Shown here one piece after another: positions 1-6,466 of a stretch of 11,883 nucleotides of DNA (the stretch's first letter is position 1; the number at the start of each line of letters is the position of its first letter). Origin of the DNA: Treponema sp. (GTDB lineage Bacteria > Spirochaetota > Spirochaetia > Treponematales > Breznakiellaceae); NCBI GenBank assembly GCA_031275515.1, contig JAISOQ010000164.1, positions 1-11,883 on the forward strand, given 5' to 3'. The notes under the pieces are model-generated. The model was given only the letters and a program-made list of their open reading frames with translations, did no database searches and had not been told where the DNA came from. A program made the position numbers and the translations under genes.

Positions 1-67
1 CCGCCTTCTGGTAATTGGCCTTGGTTTCCCGTATGACGGCCTTTCTTTCGTTCATATGCAACCCCAT
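1..67 (-). CDS. 5' end of a truncated gene, possibly an IS transposase
   Basis: The gene reads leftward off the window edge. An ATG at 67-65 is preceded by a perfect AGGAGG at a spacing of 5 bases, so the start is well supported. A second in-frame ATG at 55-53 is too far from that site. Only 22 residues are visible: MGLH followed by MNERKAVIRETKANYQKA. The ERKAVI...YxKA pattern resembles, from memory, the N-terminus of a group of integrase-type transposases that start with a short helix-turn-helix region. That is a resemblance over very few residues, so the function is a guess. A 15-base palindrome lies just upstream. If it is a transposase, one end of an insertion sequence should lie somewhere in 70-280, but no terminal repeat can be defined from one end alone. 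Confidence 0.4.
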   Translation of the reverse strand, partial: MGLHMNERKAVIRETKANYQKA

Positions 68-78
68 TTTGACCTCCT

Positions 79-93
79 GGAACTATTAGTTCC
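79..93. promoter_or_regulatory. 15-base palindrome upstream of the left-edge gene
   Basis: GGAACT-ATT-AGTTCC is a perfect 6-bp inverted repeat with a 3-base centre. On the minus strand it sits immediately 5' of the AGGAGG that serves the left-edge gene. It could be an operator or a small mRNA hairpin affecting access to the ribosome binding site. No function can be assigned from sequence alone. Confidence 0.3.
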
Positions 94-283
94 GGATAGT
101 CTGCCTTGTTTTGGGTTACTTTTTCATAATGAGGCACAGGGGCTTGTGGGTTAGATTTTCGATGAGGCAATGCGTGCTCTTGTGGAAACTTTGTTTTCTT
201 GATAAAGTAAATTCGATTCGCTTAATTCATACTGGTGAACTTCGCATGAAGGCTCATAAAATTCCCGTTAAGGAGGAAATGCC

Positions 284-451
284 ATGTCCGATTCGGACGG
301 CGGCGGTAGTAGTTTACTCGGCCATCGATATAATCGACGACACAAAATTAACCATTGGCTGTTTACGGCATTTCCCGGGGGAAGCCTGAGCGGACGGCGC
401 TGCCCGCCATTTTTTAAAACCGGCGGTTTTTTGAGCCCTTCGTCTTTGTAA
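284..451 (+). CDS. Doubtful 55-aa ORF with strong ribosome binding site
   Basis: An ATG at 284 follows a perfect AGGAGG (271-276) at the good spacing of 7 bases, and the frame stays open for 55 codons to TAA at 449-451. The product begins MSDSDGGGSSLLGHRY, is rich in Gly, Ser, Arg and Pro, and has no signal peptide, membrane segment or familiar motif. The frame runs through two terminator-like hairpins (396-415 and 416-432), which argues against it being real over its full length. An alternative frame from 246 to 389 stops just before the first hairpin, but its nearest internal ATG (279) is only 2 bases from the AGGAGG. It may be a leader peptide, a remnant of a broken gene, or chance. Confidence 0.2.
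   Translation: MSDSDGGGSSLLGHRYNRRHKINHWLFTAFPGGSLSGRRCPPFFKTGGFLSPSSL
396..415 (+). terminator. Small GC hairpin followed by a T run
   Basis: GGCG (396-399) and CGCC (405-408) form a 4-bp GC stem with a 5-base loop. The stem is followed by A and then six T (410-415), the layout of a weak intrinsic terminator reading rightward. It lies upstream of corA and would end any transcript arriving from 246-389. The stem is short, so efficiency is uncertain. Confidence 0.35.
416..432. terminator. A-rich/T-rich hairpin, possibly bidirectional terminator
   Basis: AAAACC (416-421), loop GGC and GGTTTT (425-430), followed by TT, give a 6-bp hairpin with T runs on both strands because 410-415 is also all T. 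It sits directly after the hairpin at 396-408, so the pair may act together as a transcription barrier between the left-edge region and corA. Confidence 0.35.
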
Positions 452-508
452 TCCCGCGTTGGGGACCATCCGGTTTCTCCGGGTCCGTAAACCATAGGAG
501 AAACCATC

Positions 509-1501
509 ATGATTGTAATCCGAACCCAGGGCGAATGCGGCCTGGCGGAAACCGATGCGGTAATCAGAGGCTGCTGGATCGACGCCCGGGATGTTACCGC
601 CTCAGACCTCAAGCGGCTGCAGGATGAATTCGGTATTGCCGGCGAATTGCTCGCCGACATTATGGACGCCGACGAACAGGCCCGGATCGAAAAAGAGGAC
701 AATTATACCGCGCTTATCCTGCGGGTTCCGGTCTACGACGAATCCTACGAAATCGCTTTCTTTACCCTCCCCTTGGGGATCATCCTTTTCCCCGACAAAA
801 TCGTGACGATTTGCCAGCGTTCCAGCGATGTCCTGGAGGACCTTCTCAAAAACCGGATACGGGGATTCAACATACAGAATAAGAGCGCCTTTGTTCTCAA
901 CCTGCTGGGCAGGGCGGCCTTCACCTTCCTCAAGGCTTTGAAGGAACTCAACAAGCGAACCAACAGCATAGAGCGGGAACTCCAGCGGTCTATCAAGAAC
1001 AACGAGCTTATTCAGCTTCTTTCCCTGCAAAAGTCCCTGGTGTACTTCACCACGAGCATCAAGACCAACGAACTGCTCCTGGAAAAGCTCCAAAAATCGC
1101 CGGTTTTCAGGTTTAAGGAGGACGAGAAGGACCTTCTGGAAGACGTACTTACGGAAAACAAACAGGCCATAGAAATGGCCAACATATATTCGTCGATTCT
1201 GACGGGAACTATGGACGCATTTGCCAGCGTTATTTCCAATAACCTGAACATCGTCATGAAGCGGCTGACCATCGTGTCCATCGTCCTCATGATCCCAACC
1301 CTGATCTACAGTTTCTACGGCATGAACGTGGACTTGCCGTTTCAGCATCATGCTTTTATAGGCTGGGGCATTCTTTGTCTAAGCCTTGTGGTTTCTATTT
1401 TCGGCGCCATACTCCTCAATACAGACCGGAAGAGCAGGAAGCTGAAGAACCCGGGAAAGATAAAAAAAAGCCCGGTGTTTTATTCTCCCATAAGCCTTTA
1501 A
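509..1501 (+). CDS. corA: CorA-family divalent metal ion (Mg2+/Co2+) transporter
   Basis: This 330-residue protein is predicted to be an inner-membrane pentameric channel for Mg2+ or a related divalent cation. The diagnostic YGMN signature is present (GMN at residues 271-273) at the end of the first membrane helix (about 252-270), followed by a second helix (about 283-303). The acidic N-terminal cytoplasmic domain (1-150) and a long helical stalk (about 150-250) match the family layout and length. A basic tail of about 27 residues follows the second helix, somewhat longer than in many CorA proteins. The start is fixed by AGGAG (496-500) 8 bases before the ATG. It is probably transcribed alone, since hairpins with T runs precede it and a separate candidate promoter lies downstream. 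The family is clear; which metal it carries cannot be told, because CorA relatives also move Co2+, Ni2+ or Zn2+. Confidence 0.93.
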   Translation: MIVIRTQGECGLAETDAVIRGCWIDARDVTASDLKRLQDEFGIAGELLADIMDADEQARIEKEDNYTALILRVPVYDESYEIAFFTLPLGIILFPDKIVTICQRSSDVLEDLLKNRIRGFNIQNKSAFVLNLLGRAAFTFLKALKELNKRTNSIERELQRSIKNNELIQLLSLQKSLVYFTTSIKTNELLLEKLQKSPVFRFKEDEKDLLEDVLTENKQAIEMANIYSSILTGTMDAFASVISNNLNIVMKRLTIVSIVLMIPTLIYSFYGMNVDLPFQHHAFIGWGILCLSLVVSIFGAILLNTDRKSRKLKNPGKIKKSPVFYSPISL

Positions 1502-1548
1502 CCGCTCATTCCGGCCATAAAGACCCGGGATTCTAAGCGGCGCGGCGG

Positions 1549-1576
1549 TTGCAAAAGTCCCGATTATAGAGATAAT
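1549..1576 (+). promoter_or_regulatory. Candidate sigma-70 promoter for the threonine aldolase operon
   Basis: TTGCAA (1549-1554) and GATAAT (1571-1576) are separated by 16 bases and match the consensus -35 at four and the -10 at five of six positions. The -10 ends 48 bases before the ATG at 1625. It lies in the 123-base gap after corA, consistent with an independent transcription unit for the next two genes. Confidence 0.42.
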
Positions 1577-1624
1577 GAAAACGAAGGACTGAGAAGCGAA
1601 GTCTTGCAGCCTTGAGGGGAAAGC

Positions 1625-2653
1625 ATGATTGATTTACGGAGCGACACGGTAACCCGGCCTACAGAGGAGATGCGCAAAGCTATGGCTATGGCGGAAGTAG
1701 GGGACGATGTTTACGGCGATGATCCTACGGTAAACAGGCTGGAAAAGCTGGGGGCGGAACTGCTGGGTAAGGAGGCCGCCCTTTTCGTGCCTTCCGGTAC
1801 CTTTGGGAACCAACTGGCCCTTTTCACCTGGTGCGAACGGGGGACAGAGGTCGTCCTGGGAGAGGAATGTCACATCGTCCAGCATGAGGCGGGGGCGGCG
1901 GCCATCATCGCTGGGGTGCAGACCCGGACTATTCCCGCGCCGGAAGGGGTTTTGCCCCCTGAAGCCATCCGCTCCCGGCTGCGGAAGCGGGACCTCCACG
2001 CTCCGGCCACATCCCTCATCTGTCTGGAAAACGCCCATTCCCAGGGCCGCGCCGTTTCCCTTGAGGACATGGACGCGGTTCGCGGCATTGCCAATGAATG
2101 GGGCCTGCCCATACATTTGGACGGCGCCCGTATCTTCAACGCCGCCGCAGCCCTGGACCTGGAAGCCTGGGAAATCGCCGCCCGTGTGGACTCGGTGATG
2201 TTTTGCCTGTCCAAAGGGCTTTGCGCGCCTGTAGGGTCCCTCTTGGCAGGACCCAAAGACTTTGTGGATGCCGCCCGCCTTAAACGAAAGATCTTGGGCG
2301 GCGGTATGCGCCAGGCGGGGATACTCGCCGCGGCAGGGATCATCGCTTTGACCTGCCAGACGGCGCGCCTTACAGAGGATCACCTGCGGACAAAGGAATT
2401 GGCCCGGATCCTTGCCGGAATTCCCGGCATAGAGATACACCCGGAGGAGATGGACATCAACATGGTATTTTTCACCTTTCCCCCAGCCCGGAAGGCGGCT
2501 GAAGCGGCGCGGTTCCTCAAGACATTCAAAGACCACGGCATAATCATCAATCCTCCGGAAAACGGGATATTCAGGTTTGTCCTCCACTATTGGATAGGGG
2601 ACAGAGAACTGAAAACCATCCTGACGGCCTGCCGGGAAGCCTTTCAAGCATGA
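1625..2653 (+). CDS. ltaE: Low-specificity L-threonine aldolase (PLP enzyme)
   Basis: This 342-residue cytoplasmic enzyme of fold-type I PLP-dependent lyases cleaves L-threonine or L-allo-threonine to glycine and acetaldehyde, and can run in reverse. The N-terminus IDLRSDTVTRPT is the family hallmark. H83 (in ECHIVQHEAG) is placed to stack on the cofactor. HLDGAR (164-169) supplies the Asp that contacts the PLP ring nitrogen. K197 in CLSKGLCAPVGS is the Schiff-base lysine. GGGMRQAG (225-232) forms the conserved phosphate/substrate region with R229. Length is normal for the family. GAGGGG (1614-1619) sits 5 bases before the ATG. Its stop overlaps the next start as ATGA, so aldolase and peptidase are probably translated together. 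Together they could link peptide and amino-acid breakdown to glycine supply, which is inference. Confidence 0.95.
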   Translation: MIDLRSDTVTRPTEEMRKAMAMAEVGDDVYGDDPTVNRLEKLGAELLGKEAALFVPSGTFGNQLALFTWCERGTEVVLGEECHIVQHEAGAAAIIAGVQTRTIPAPEGVLPPEAIRSRLRKRDLHAPATSLICLENAHSQGRAVSLEDMDAVRGIANEWGLPIHLDGARIFNAAAALDLEAWEIAARVDSVMFCLSKGLCAPVGSLLAGPKDFVDAARLKRKILGGGMRQAGILAAAGIIALTCQTARLTEDHLRTKELARILAGIPGIEIHPEEMDINMVFFTFPPARKAAEAARFLKTFKDHGIIINPPENGIFRFVLHYWIGDRELKTILTACREAFQA

Positions 2654-3768
2654 GCCATCTTGAAGCCCGGCGGGAACGGGTATACGACTGCATGGCCCAG
2701 GAAGGGGTCTCCATGATCATGTTTGAAGACGCCGAAGGCCGGCGGGACCCGGCGGTACGCTGGCTTACCGGCCAGCCGGGGGACGCTCTGCTCTTCCTCA
2801 CAGTGGACAAACAGTCCATTCTGGTTCCCTGGGACATCAACATGGCAAAGGTCTACGCCGATGCGGACTTCATCGTTCCCTATGCGGAATTCTGCCGCCA
2901 GAACATACAAGCCATCCTTGGGGCGGCGGAATTCCTCAAGGTTCCCTATGGTTCCCGGATTGAGATACCTATGGACACTTCTTACCGTATGTTTCTTCAA
3001 TTTGTGGACCAGGTCCCGGATTTTGACATCCTGTGCCGGACCGGGGGGGTGCATGAGTCGGTCCGGGAACTGCGGGCCATCAAGGATGAAGCGGAGATAC
3101 GCATCTACCGGCAGGTTTCGGAAATCACGAACGAAATCATCGATCTTTTGGAAGAAAAGATACGGTCCGAAACGCTCAAGACCGAAACCGACACGGCGCT
3201 TTTCATCGAGGCCGAGGCCCGTAAGCGGCAATGCGAAGGCACCGGCTTTGAGACCCTGGCCGCGGGTCCGGGACGGAGTTTTGGCATCCACGCCTTCCCT
3301 GCCTACACGGACGCCGTCTTTGCCGGGCCGGGCCTTTCCATTCTGGATTTCGGCCTAAAATACCAGGGTTACACCACGGACGTTACCCTCACCTTTGTCC
3401 GGGGACCCCTGACCAAACAGCAGGAAAAGCTCCTTTCCCTTACCGAGCGGGCCTACAAGCTGGCCCTTTCCATGGCGGCTGACGGTATAAGCGCCCGGGA
3501 AATGGCGGCGGCCGTGGACGCTCTTTTCGGCAAATCCGGCAAGGCCATGCCCCACGCCCTGGGTCATGGGATAGGGCTTGAAGCCCACGAAGCGCCCTTC
3601 CTGCGCAACCGGTCCGACAACAGCTCCCGCCTCCAGGCGGGTATGATCTTTACCCTGGAACCGGGGCTTTACCATGCTTCTCAGGGCGGCTGCCGTTTAG
3701 AAAACGACATCCTCCTTACCGATTCGGGCGTCGAAGTGTTGACCCGGGCCAGGATAGTCAGACTGTAG
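2650..3768 (+). CDS. M24-family metallopeptidase (Xaa-Pro aminopeptidase/prolidase-like)
   Basis: This 372-residue predicted cytoplasmic peptidase of the pita-bread fold removes an N-terminal residue next to proline or splits Xaa-Pro dipeptides. Residues 1-140 form the creatinase-type N-terminal domain; the catalytic domain follows. All five dinuclear metal ligands are visible: D233 (LDFG), D244 (TTDVT), H306 (LGHGIG), E337 (TLEPGLY) and E351 (RLENDIL). The supporting HEAP motif follows H306. The start at 2650 is chosen because its ATG overlaps the aldolase stop (ATGA), giving translational coupling; upstream in-frame codons would extend 20 residues into the aldolase gene without family similarity. 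No strong ribosome binding site is seen, consistent with coupling. Its 3' end overlaps the convergent gene at 3758-4210 by 11 bases. The exact substrate class within M24 cannot be decided. Confidence 0.9.
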   Translation: MSHLEARRERVYDCMAQEGVSMIMFEDAEGRRDPAVRWLTGQPGDALLFLTVDKQSILVPWDINMAKVYADADFIVPYAEFCRQNIQAILGAAEFLKVPYGSRIEIPMDTSYRMFLQFVDQVPDFDILCRTGGVHESVRELRAIKDEAEIRIYRQVSEITNEIIDLLEEKIRSETLKTETDTALFIEAEARKRQCEGTGFETLAAGPGRSFGIHAFPAYTDAVFAGPGLSILDFGLKYQGYTTDVTLTFVRGPLTKQQEKLLSLTERAYKLALSMAADGISAREMAAAVDALFGKSGKAMPHALGHGIGLEAHEAPFLRNRSDNSSRLQAGMIFTLEPGLYHASQGGCRLENDILLTDSGVEVLTRARIVRL

Positions 3769-4210
3769 AAAGGGCCCGGACGATTTCCTTCGCTTTTTGG
3801 TCGGTTTCCATGACGAGTTCCCCTCCTGCATCCCCGTAACGGATCACCAGCCGGGGCGGGCTGGGAAGGAAGATCTTCTTCAACAGGGACTTTTCCACCC
3901 TGAGTTCCACAGACACCAGACGGTCCTGGGGGATGAAGAGGGTTTTCTCTTTGGGGGCATCTCCGCCCGAAGAAAGCCGGGACAGGGCCTGTATCCAGCC
4001 TTCGTGGGGAAAGTGATGAAACCGGAAGCCCCCCGAAGTGGCGATAAGGAGGCCCCAGAGGGATTCCCTTTGGGAAAGGTTGAAGTCTTCCCAGCCGGAA
4101 AGGTATTGGCCCAGGGTGTAGGCAAGGACCTTTTCGCCGCATTTTTCTTCATATTCTTTCCAGAAATGAGCCGGATCGGTTCCCTTTTTTTGTTCAAAGA
4201 GTCCGAACAT
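3758..4210 (-). CDS. Conserved-looking protein of unknown function, last gene of the glp-like operon
   Basis: This 150-residue soluble protein has no signal peptide or membrane helix. The first half (MFGLFEQKKGTDPAHFWKEY onward) is rich in aromatic residues and looks helical. The second half (about 92-150) alternates short hydrophobic strands with turns and ends in a helix (ETDQKAKEIVRALSTV), a pattern that loosely recalls a bacterial PH-like fold; that is only an impression. The ATG lies 4 bases after the DUF1667 stop, so it belongs to the same transcription unit and was probably once cotranscribed with the two FAD proteins. The last 11 bases overlap the end of the convergent M24 peptidase gene. 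I do not recognise a named family. Confidence 0.7.
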   Translation of the reverse strand: MFGLFEQKKGTDPAHFWKEYEEKCGEKVLAYTLGQYLSGWEDFNLSQRESLWGLLIATSGGFRFHHFPHEGWIQALSRLSSGGDAPKEKTLFIPQDRLVSVELRVEKSLLKKIFLPSPPRLVIRYGDAGGELVMETDQKAKEIVRALSTV

Positions 4211-4214
4211 GGCG

Positions 4215-4574
4215 TTACCCTATCTCCCGGATGGCAAAGATATTGATCCCGGTTCCCCGCCAATCGGCAATAAGGATGTCCCCGGACTTAACCGGCAGGG
4301 CGGCGCGGGTTTTGTAGATGTCCGCCAGGAGTTCGGGTATCTTTTCCCGGGGACAGGGGACGGAACTTTTTACCGGTACACGTCTAAGGCCGCCCTCCCT
4401 TGCCCCGCCGTCTATGCCGCAGGTAGCGGTAACCACCCGCCTGGGGGATCGTATCTCCTCCAGGGCGTAAACCGCGCCCCTGGGACAGCGGTTCCCGGAA
4501 ACCGGCAGCTCCGGTTCTTCCCCCACGGCGAGGGTACAGCCGATGGGACACACAATACAGGTAAGGGTTCTCAT
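4215..4574 (-). CDS. DUF1667-family Cys4 protein, partner of GlpA-like dehydrogenases
   Basis: This 119-residue protein has four N-terminal cysteines, C6, C9, C13 and C30, spaced CX2CX3CX16C, with CPRG at the last. They probably bind an Fe-S cluster, as inferred for this family. The C-terminus (SGDILIADWRGTGINIFAIREI) is the usual conserved end. Family members are typically encoded directly beside a GlpA-like dehydrogenase and a small FAD oxidoreductase, and are thought to act as the electron-transfer subunit of that three-part enzyme. Here the gene is cut off from its two partners by the 4.5-kb insert at 4591-9081. Its own start and AAGGAG ribosome binding site (within 4563-4590) are intact because the junction is duplicated. 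It needs either read-through or a new promoter; a weak TATAAT lies at 4604-4599. Confidence 0.88.
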   Translation of the reverse strand: MRTLTCIVCPIGCTLAVGEEPELPVSGNRCPRGAVYALEEIRSPRRVVTATCGIDGGAREGGLRRVPVKSSVPCPREKIPELLADIYKTRAALPVKSGDILIADWRGTGINIFAIREIG

Positions 4575-4590
4575 CAGTATCTCCTTATAG
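4563..4590. repeat. 28-bp direct repeat, left copy (flanks the inserted cassette)
   Basis: The sequence is identical, base for base, to 9082-9109. The match breaks on both sides (T versus A at 4562/9081, T versus A at 4591/9110). Read on the minus strand it contains CTA-TAA, AAGGAG, and ATG AGA ACC CTT. In this copy it supplies the working ribosome binding site and first four codons of the DUF1667 gene. Together with the right copy it marks the exact ends of the insert. Confidence 0.95.
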
Positions 4591-4598
4591 TACAGTTC

Positions 4599-4604
4599 AT
4601 TATA
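4599..4604 (-). promoter_or_regulatory. Possible -10 element for the separated DUF1667 gene
   Basis: A perfect TATAAT reads on the minus strand inside the left edge of the insert, about 25 bases before the DUF1667 ATG. Transcription would begin near 4592 and include the AAGGAG. No good -35 is seen at 16-18 bases (the best hexamer is TAGTCT) and there is no TG extension, so this is tentative. Confidence 0.3.
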
Positions 4605-4831
4605 CCGGATAACGTCAAAACAGACTACTGAGCCTTCAATTCAGAATTTGGGCGTATTCGACCTTACGTCCGAACCGGAGATTCGCTACGCTCCGGCCTC
4701 CTCACCCCGCTGCCGTCGTCGGCGCCGCCTGTGGCAGGATTGCGAGGGTTAAACCCCTCCTATCCCTTGCGCGGAATTCCTCCGGTCTGCGGAACGGCGT
4801 GATCCTGTATGTTTTTCCTTGACGCCAGAAT

Positions 4832-4864
4832 TTTGATGGTATTTGATGGATTTAATGGTATAAT
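4832..4864 (+). promoter_or_regulatory. Extended -10 promoter with TTTGATGG direct repeats, for the cassette
   Basis: TATAAT at 4859-4864 is preceded by TGG (4856-4858), a perfect extended -10 (TGnTATAAT). There is no good -35 at 17 bases. Instead three near-identical octamers, TTTGATGG (4832-4839), TTTGATGG (4842-4849) and TTTAATGG (4851-4858), run into the -10 at spacings of 10 and 9 bases, close to one DNA turn. Such phased repeats could be binding sites for an activator that replaces the -35. Predicted transcription start is about 4871. Confidence 0.55.
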
Positions 4865-4872
4865 AATAAACA

Positions 4873-4904
4873 TACGGCATAAGTTTCAGTTGAAATTTGC
4901 CGTA
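4873..4904 (+). promoter_or_regulatory. Stem-loop at the predicted 5' end of the cassette mRNA
   Basis: TACGGCA (4873-4879) pairs with TGCCGTA (4898-4904), A4881-A4882 with T4896-T4897, and TTTC (4884-4887) with GAAA (4892-4895), closing an AGTT loop. This makes 13 base pairs with only two single-base bulges. It begins within a few bases of the transcription start predicted from the TATAAT at 4859-4864. It lies 14 bases upstream of the AGGAG (4919-4923) and so leaves that site free. A 5'-terminal hairpin of this kind would protect mRNA or bind a regulator. Confidence 0.55.
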
Positions 4905-4929
4905 AGCTGCATAATTTTAGGAGTTTAAT

Positions 4930-6450
4930 ATGAAAAAAGTATCTGTTTCGTTGTGGTGGCTGGCTGCCGGATTACTCATGTTTTTCATAAGCGCCTGTTC
5001 GCTTGGTTTTGACGCCAAGTCTGAAATCGGCGAAACCACAATTCGGCGGCTTAAAGAGGAAAAGCTTGAGAATATTCCCTTTGAAGAGGCGGAAGTTCTT
5101 AAAAGTTTTACGGCGGACCCTCAAATTCTCGATTATAATACCGTACGAAAACTGGCGCTAATCGAGTTTCTGGCTGTCGGCATGGATAAAGACATGGGCT
5201 GGGAAGGTAATAAGATAAAAGAAACGCCGGTTGTTATCTACGGCTTTGATAACAGGCCGAAGTATTATGACTTTATCGTGCTTGACGCGGAAGAAAACAT
5301 GGTGGGTACGATAACCGCCTACGCCCGCCGTACCGCTACAACCAGCATCCGAGCGGTAAGCTCCGGCGTAAAGGATTATGCGGGTCTTCTTTCCAAGGCG
5401 GGCGGCATACGCGCCTCTTTGTACGAAGACTGGACCGGGGCTTCCTATCTTGGGATACTCGGCAAGGCTGGCGATACGCCGGAAAGCGTTGTTTCCGCGG
5501 AAACCGGCGAAGCCGCTGGCGGCATACAGGAACTCGGCGACGAGGAGATCGCGGCGGTTTTGACGGAAATATTTTCTACCCTGGATGCCTTCGAGCCCGG
5601 CATTATAGATTTTCCCGAAGACGATCCCCTGTATGCTGATGTACAAAACGCCATAATCCGGCAAACCGCCAATCTGCAATCCGGCGGGGATATTGGGGCG
5701 TCCATCAACACCGCTTTAACGGACAAAAACGAAAAAACCCAGGCATTTTGGGATGCTATTGACGAAATCCTGCCGGAGATTGAAAACATCAAAGAAGAGG
5801 AAGAAATCATTGATTCTTCAAGCAAAGGCTTGTTTTCTTCCCTGGTATCGTGGGTCGTCCATAAGGTGGTTACCCTTTTTACCGGCGTTGATGAATCGCG
5901 GTACTTTATTGATAAATTCACCGGATACAGAGATATGGAATACAAGGGCAGCGATAGTGAGCCCTGGTGTGGACCCTGGGCATGCGGGTATCTGGTGTGG
6001 ATACAAAACGGCCGTACGGGAAATACCTTTAATTCTTTTTATAATTGCGCGTCATCGGTTGGAGAATTGAGCTTTTTGAACTTTACCTTTCGTTTTTTGG
6101 GCCGCCCGATGACCCCTGCCGAAATGGAGTGGTCATTACCCATTATTTCAAAAGGCAAGGTATGGTTTGGAAATACCTGGCTGTTTAACGACAGCGCGGC
6201 CTACGACCATATCAAAAACACCAAGAACCCGGCAATTGTGTTGTGTTGGAAAGGTAACCAATTTCACTATAAAGTAGCCGTCGGGACGCGCCGTACAGGT
6301 TCCGTGCTTTCAGAGACATTCTATTTCCTCCAGCACGATAATTCCGATAAGGGGAGAAATAATGCCAAAGGATCGTTATACCGTGAAAACAACAATGAGT
6401 ATAAAACCGTAGAATGTTGGAATCCCTGGTTCCTGGTGTACGCTCCATAA
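4930..6450 (+). CDS. Large lipoprotein with possible papain/C39-like cysteine peptidase domain
   Basis: This 506-residue protein has a lipoprotein signal: KK at 2-3, a hydrophobic core and a lipobox ISAC with C23 as the lipidated residue. It should sit on the outer face of the inner membrane or on the outer membrane. Residues about 60-150 (KLALIEFLAV... to RAVSSGVKDY) are a mixed strand/helix domain that might act as a pro-region or substrate domain. A linker rich in acidic residues (200-295) follows. The C-terminal third has C347 in WCGPWACGY, H446 in FHYKVAVG and D470/N471 in LQHDNSD, in the order Cys-His-Asp/Asn of papain-like and C39-like peptidases. The oxyanion Gln usually found a few residues before the Cys is not seen, so activity is uncertain. 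The start is set by AGGAG (4919-4923), 6 bases before the ATG. It is the first gene of the cassette. Confidence 0.75.
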   Translation: MKKVSVSLWWLAAGLLMFFISACSLGFDAKSEIGETTIRRLKEEKLENIPFEEAEVLKSFTADPQILDYNTVRKLALIEFLAVGMDKDMGWEGNKIKETPVVIYGFDNRPKYYDFIVLDAEENMVGTITAYARRTATTSIRAVSSGVKDYAGLLSKAGGIRASLYEDWTGASYLGILGKAGDTPESVVSAETGEAAGGIQELGDEEIAAVLTEIFSTLDAFEPGIIDFPEDDPLYADVQNAIIRQTANLQSGGDIGASINTALTDKNEKTQAFWDAIDEILPEIENIKEEEEIIDSSSKGLFSSLVSWVVHKVVTLFTGVDESRYFIDKFTGYRDMEYKGSDSEPWCGPWACGYLVWIQNGRTGNTFNSFYNCASSVGELSFLNFTFRFLGRPMTPAEMEWSLPIISKGKVWFGNTWLFNDSAAYDHIKNTKNPAIVLCWKGNQFHYKVAVGTRRTGSVLSETFYFLQHDNSDKGRNNAKGSLYRENNNEYKTVECWNPWFLVYAP

Positions 6451-6466
6451 CGGAATTATCCAGTGA

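Larger units (their letters stand above)
68..508. other. Poorly coding intergenic stretch
   Basis: This 441-base region separates the left-edge gene from corA. It contains the palindrome at 79-93, one short ORF with a strong ribosome binding site (284-451), and two hairpins followed by T runs (396-415 and 416-432). Open frames here (for example 111-389) have no recognisable protein pattern. Bases 94-260 are rather AT-rich and hold nothing I can name. I see no RNA gene, and no structured Mg2+ riboswitch that I can fold convincingly ahead of corA. Confidence 0.5.
4575..4929. other. 355-base intergenic region with a GC-rich core and AT-rich promoter end
   Basis: Between the divergent DUF1667 and first cassette genes, bases 4640-4800 are GC-rich with several short inverted repeats: CCGGAG/CTCCGG (4675-4680 and 4691-4696) and CCTG/CAGG (4728-4738). 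From about 4810 the sequence becomes AT-rich and carries the promoter and leader of the cassette. No credible gene is seen. The GC-rich core may be a dispersed intergenic repeat of this genome, or the remnant of what was here before the lipoprotein genes. Confidence 0.45.

Noticed and set aside
389..508. Mg2+-sensing riboswitch (M-box) ahead of corA
   Set aside because: The leader is short and I could not find the long conserved set of helices; only two small hairpins with T runs are visible.
602..1351. Long minus-strand open frame of 249 codons
   Set aside because: It lies opposite the clear corA gene, has no signal or family pattern, and has a low-complexity composition typical of a shadow frame.
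1502..1562. Terminator hairpin after corA (CCGCT/AGCGG at 1502-1540, CGGGA/TCCCG at 1526-1562)
   Set aside because: Stems are only 4-5 bp with large loops, they conflict with each other, and no T run follows.
1634..2647. Minus-strand open frame of 337 codons
   Set aside because: It is a mirror of the threonine aldolase gene, which has every catalytic residue in place; the mirror frame has no recognisable protein.
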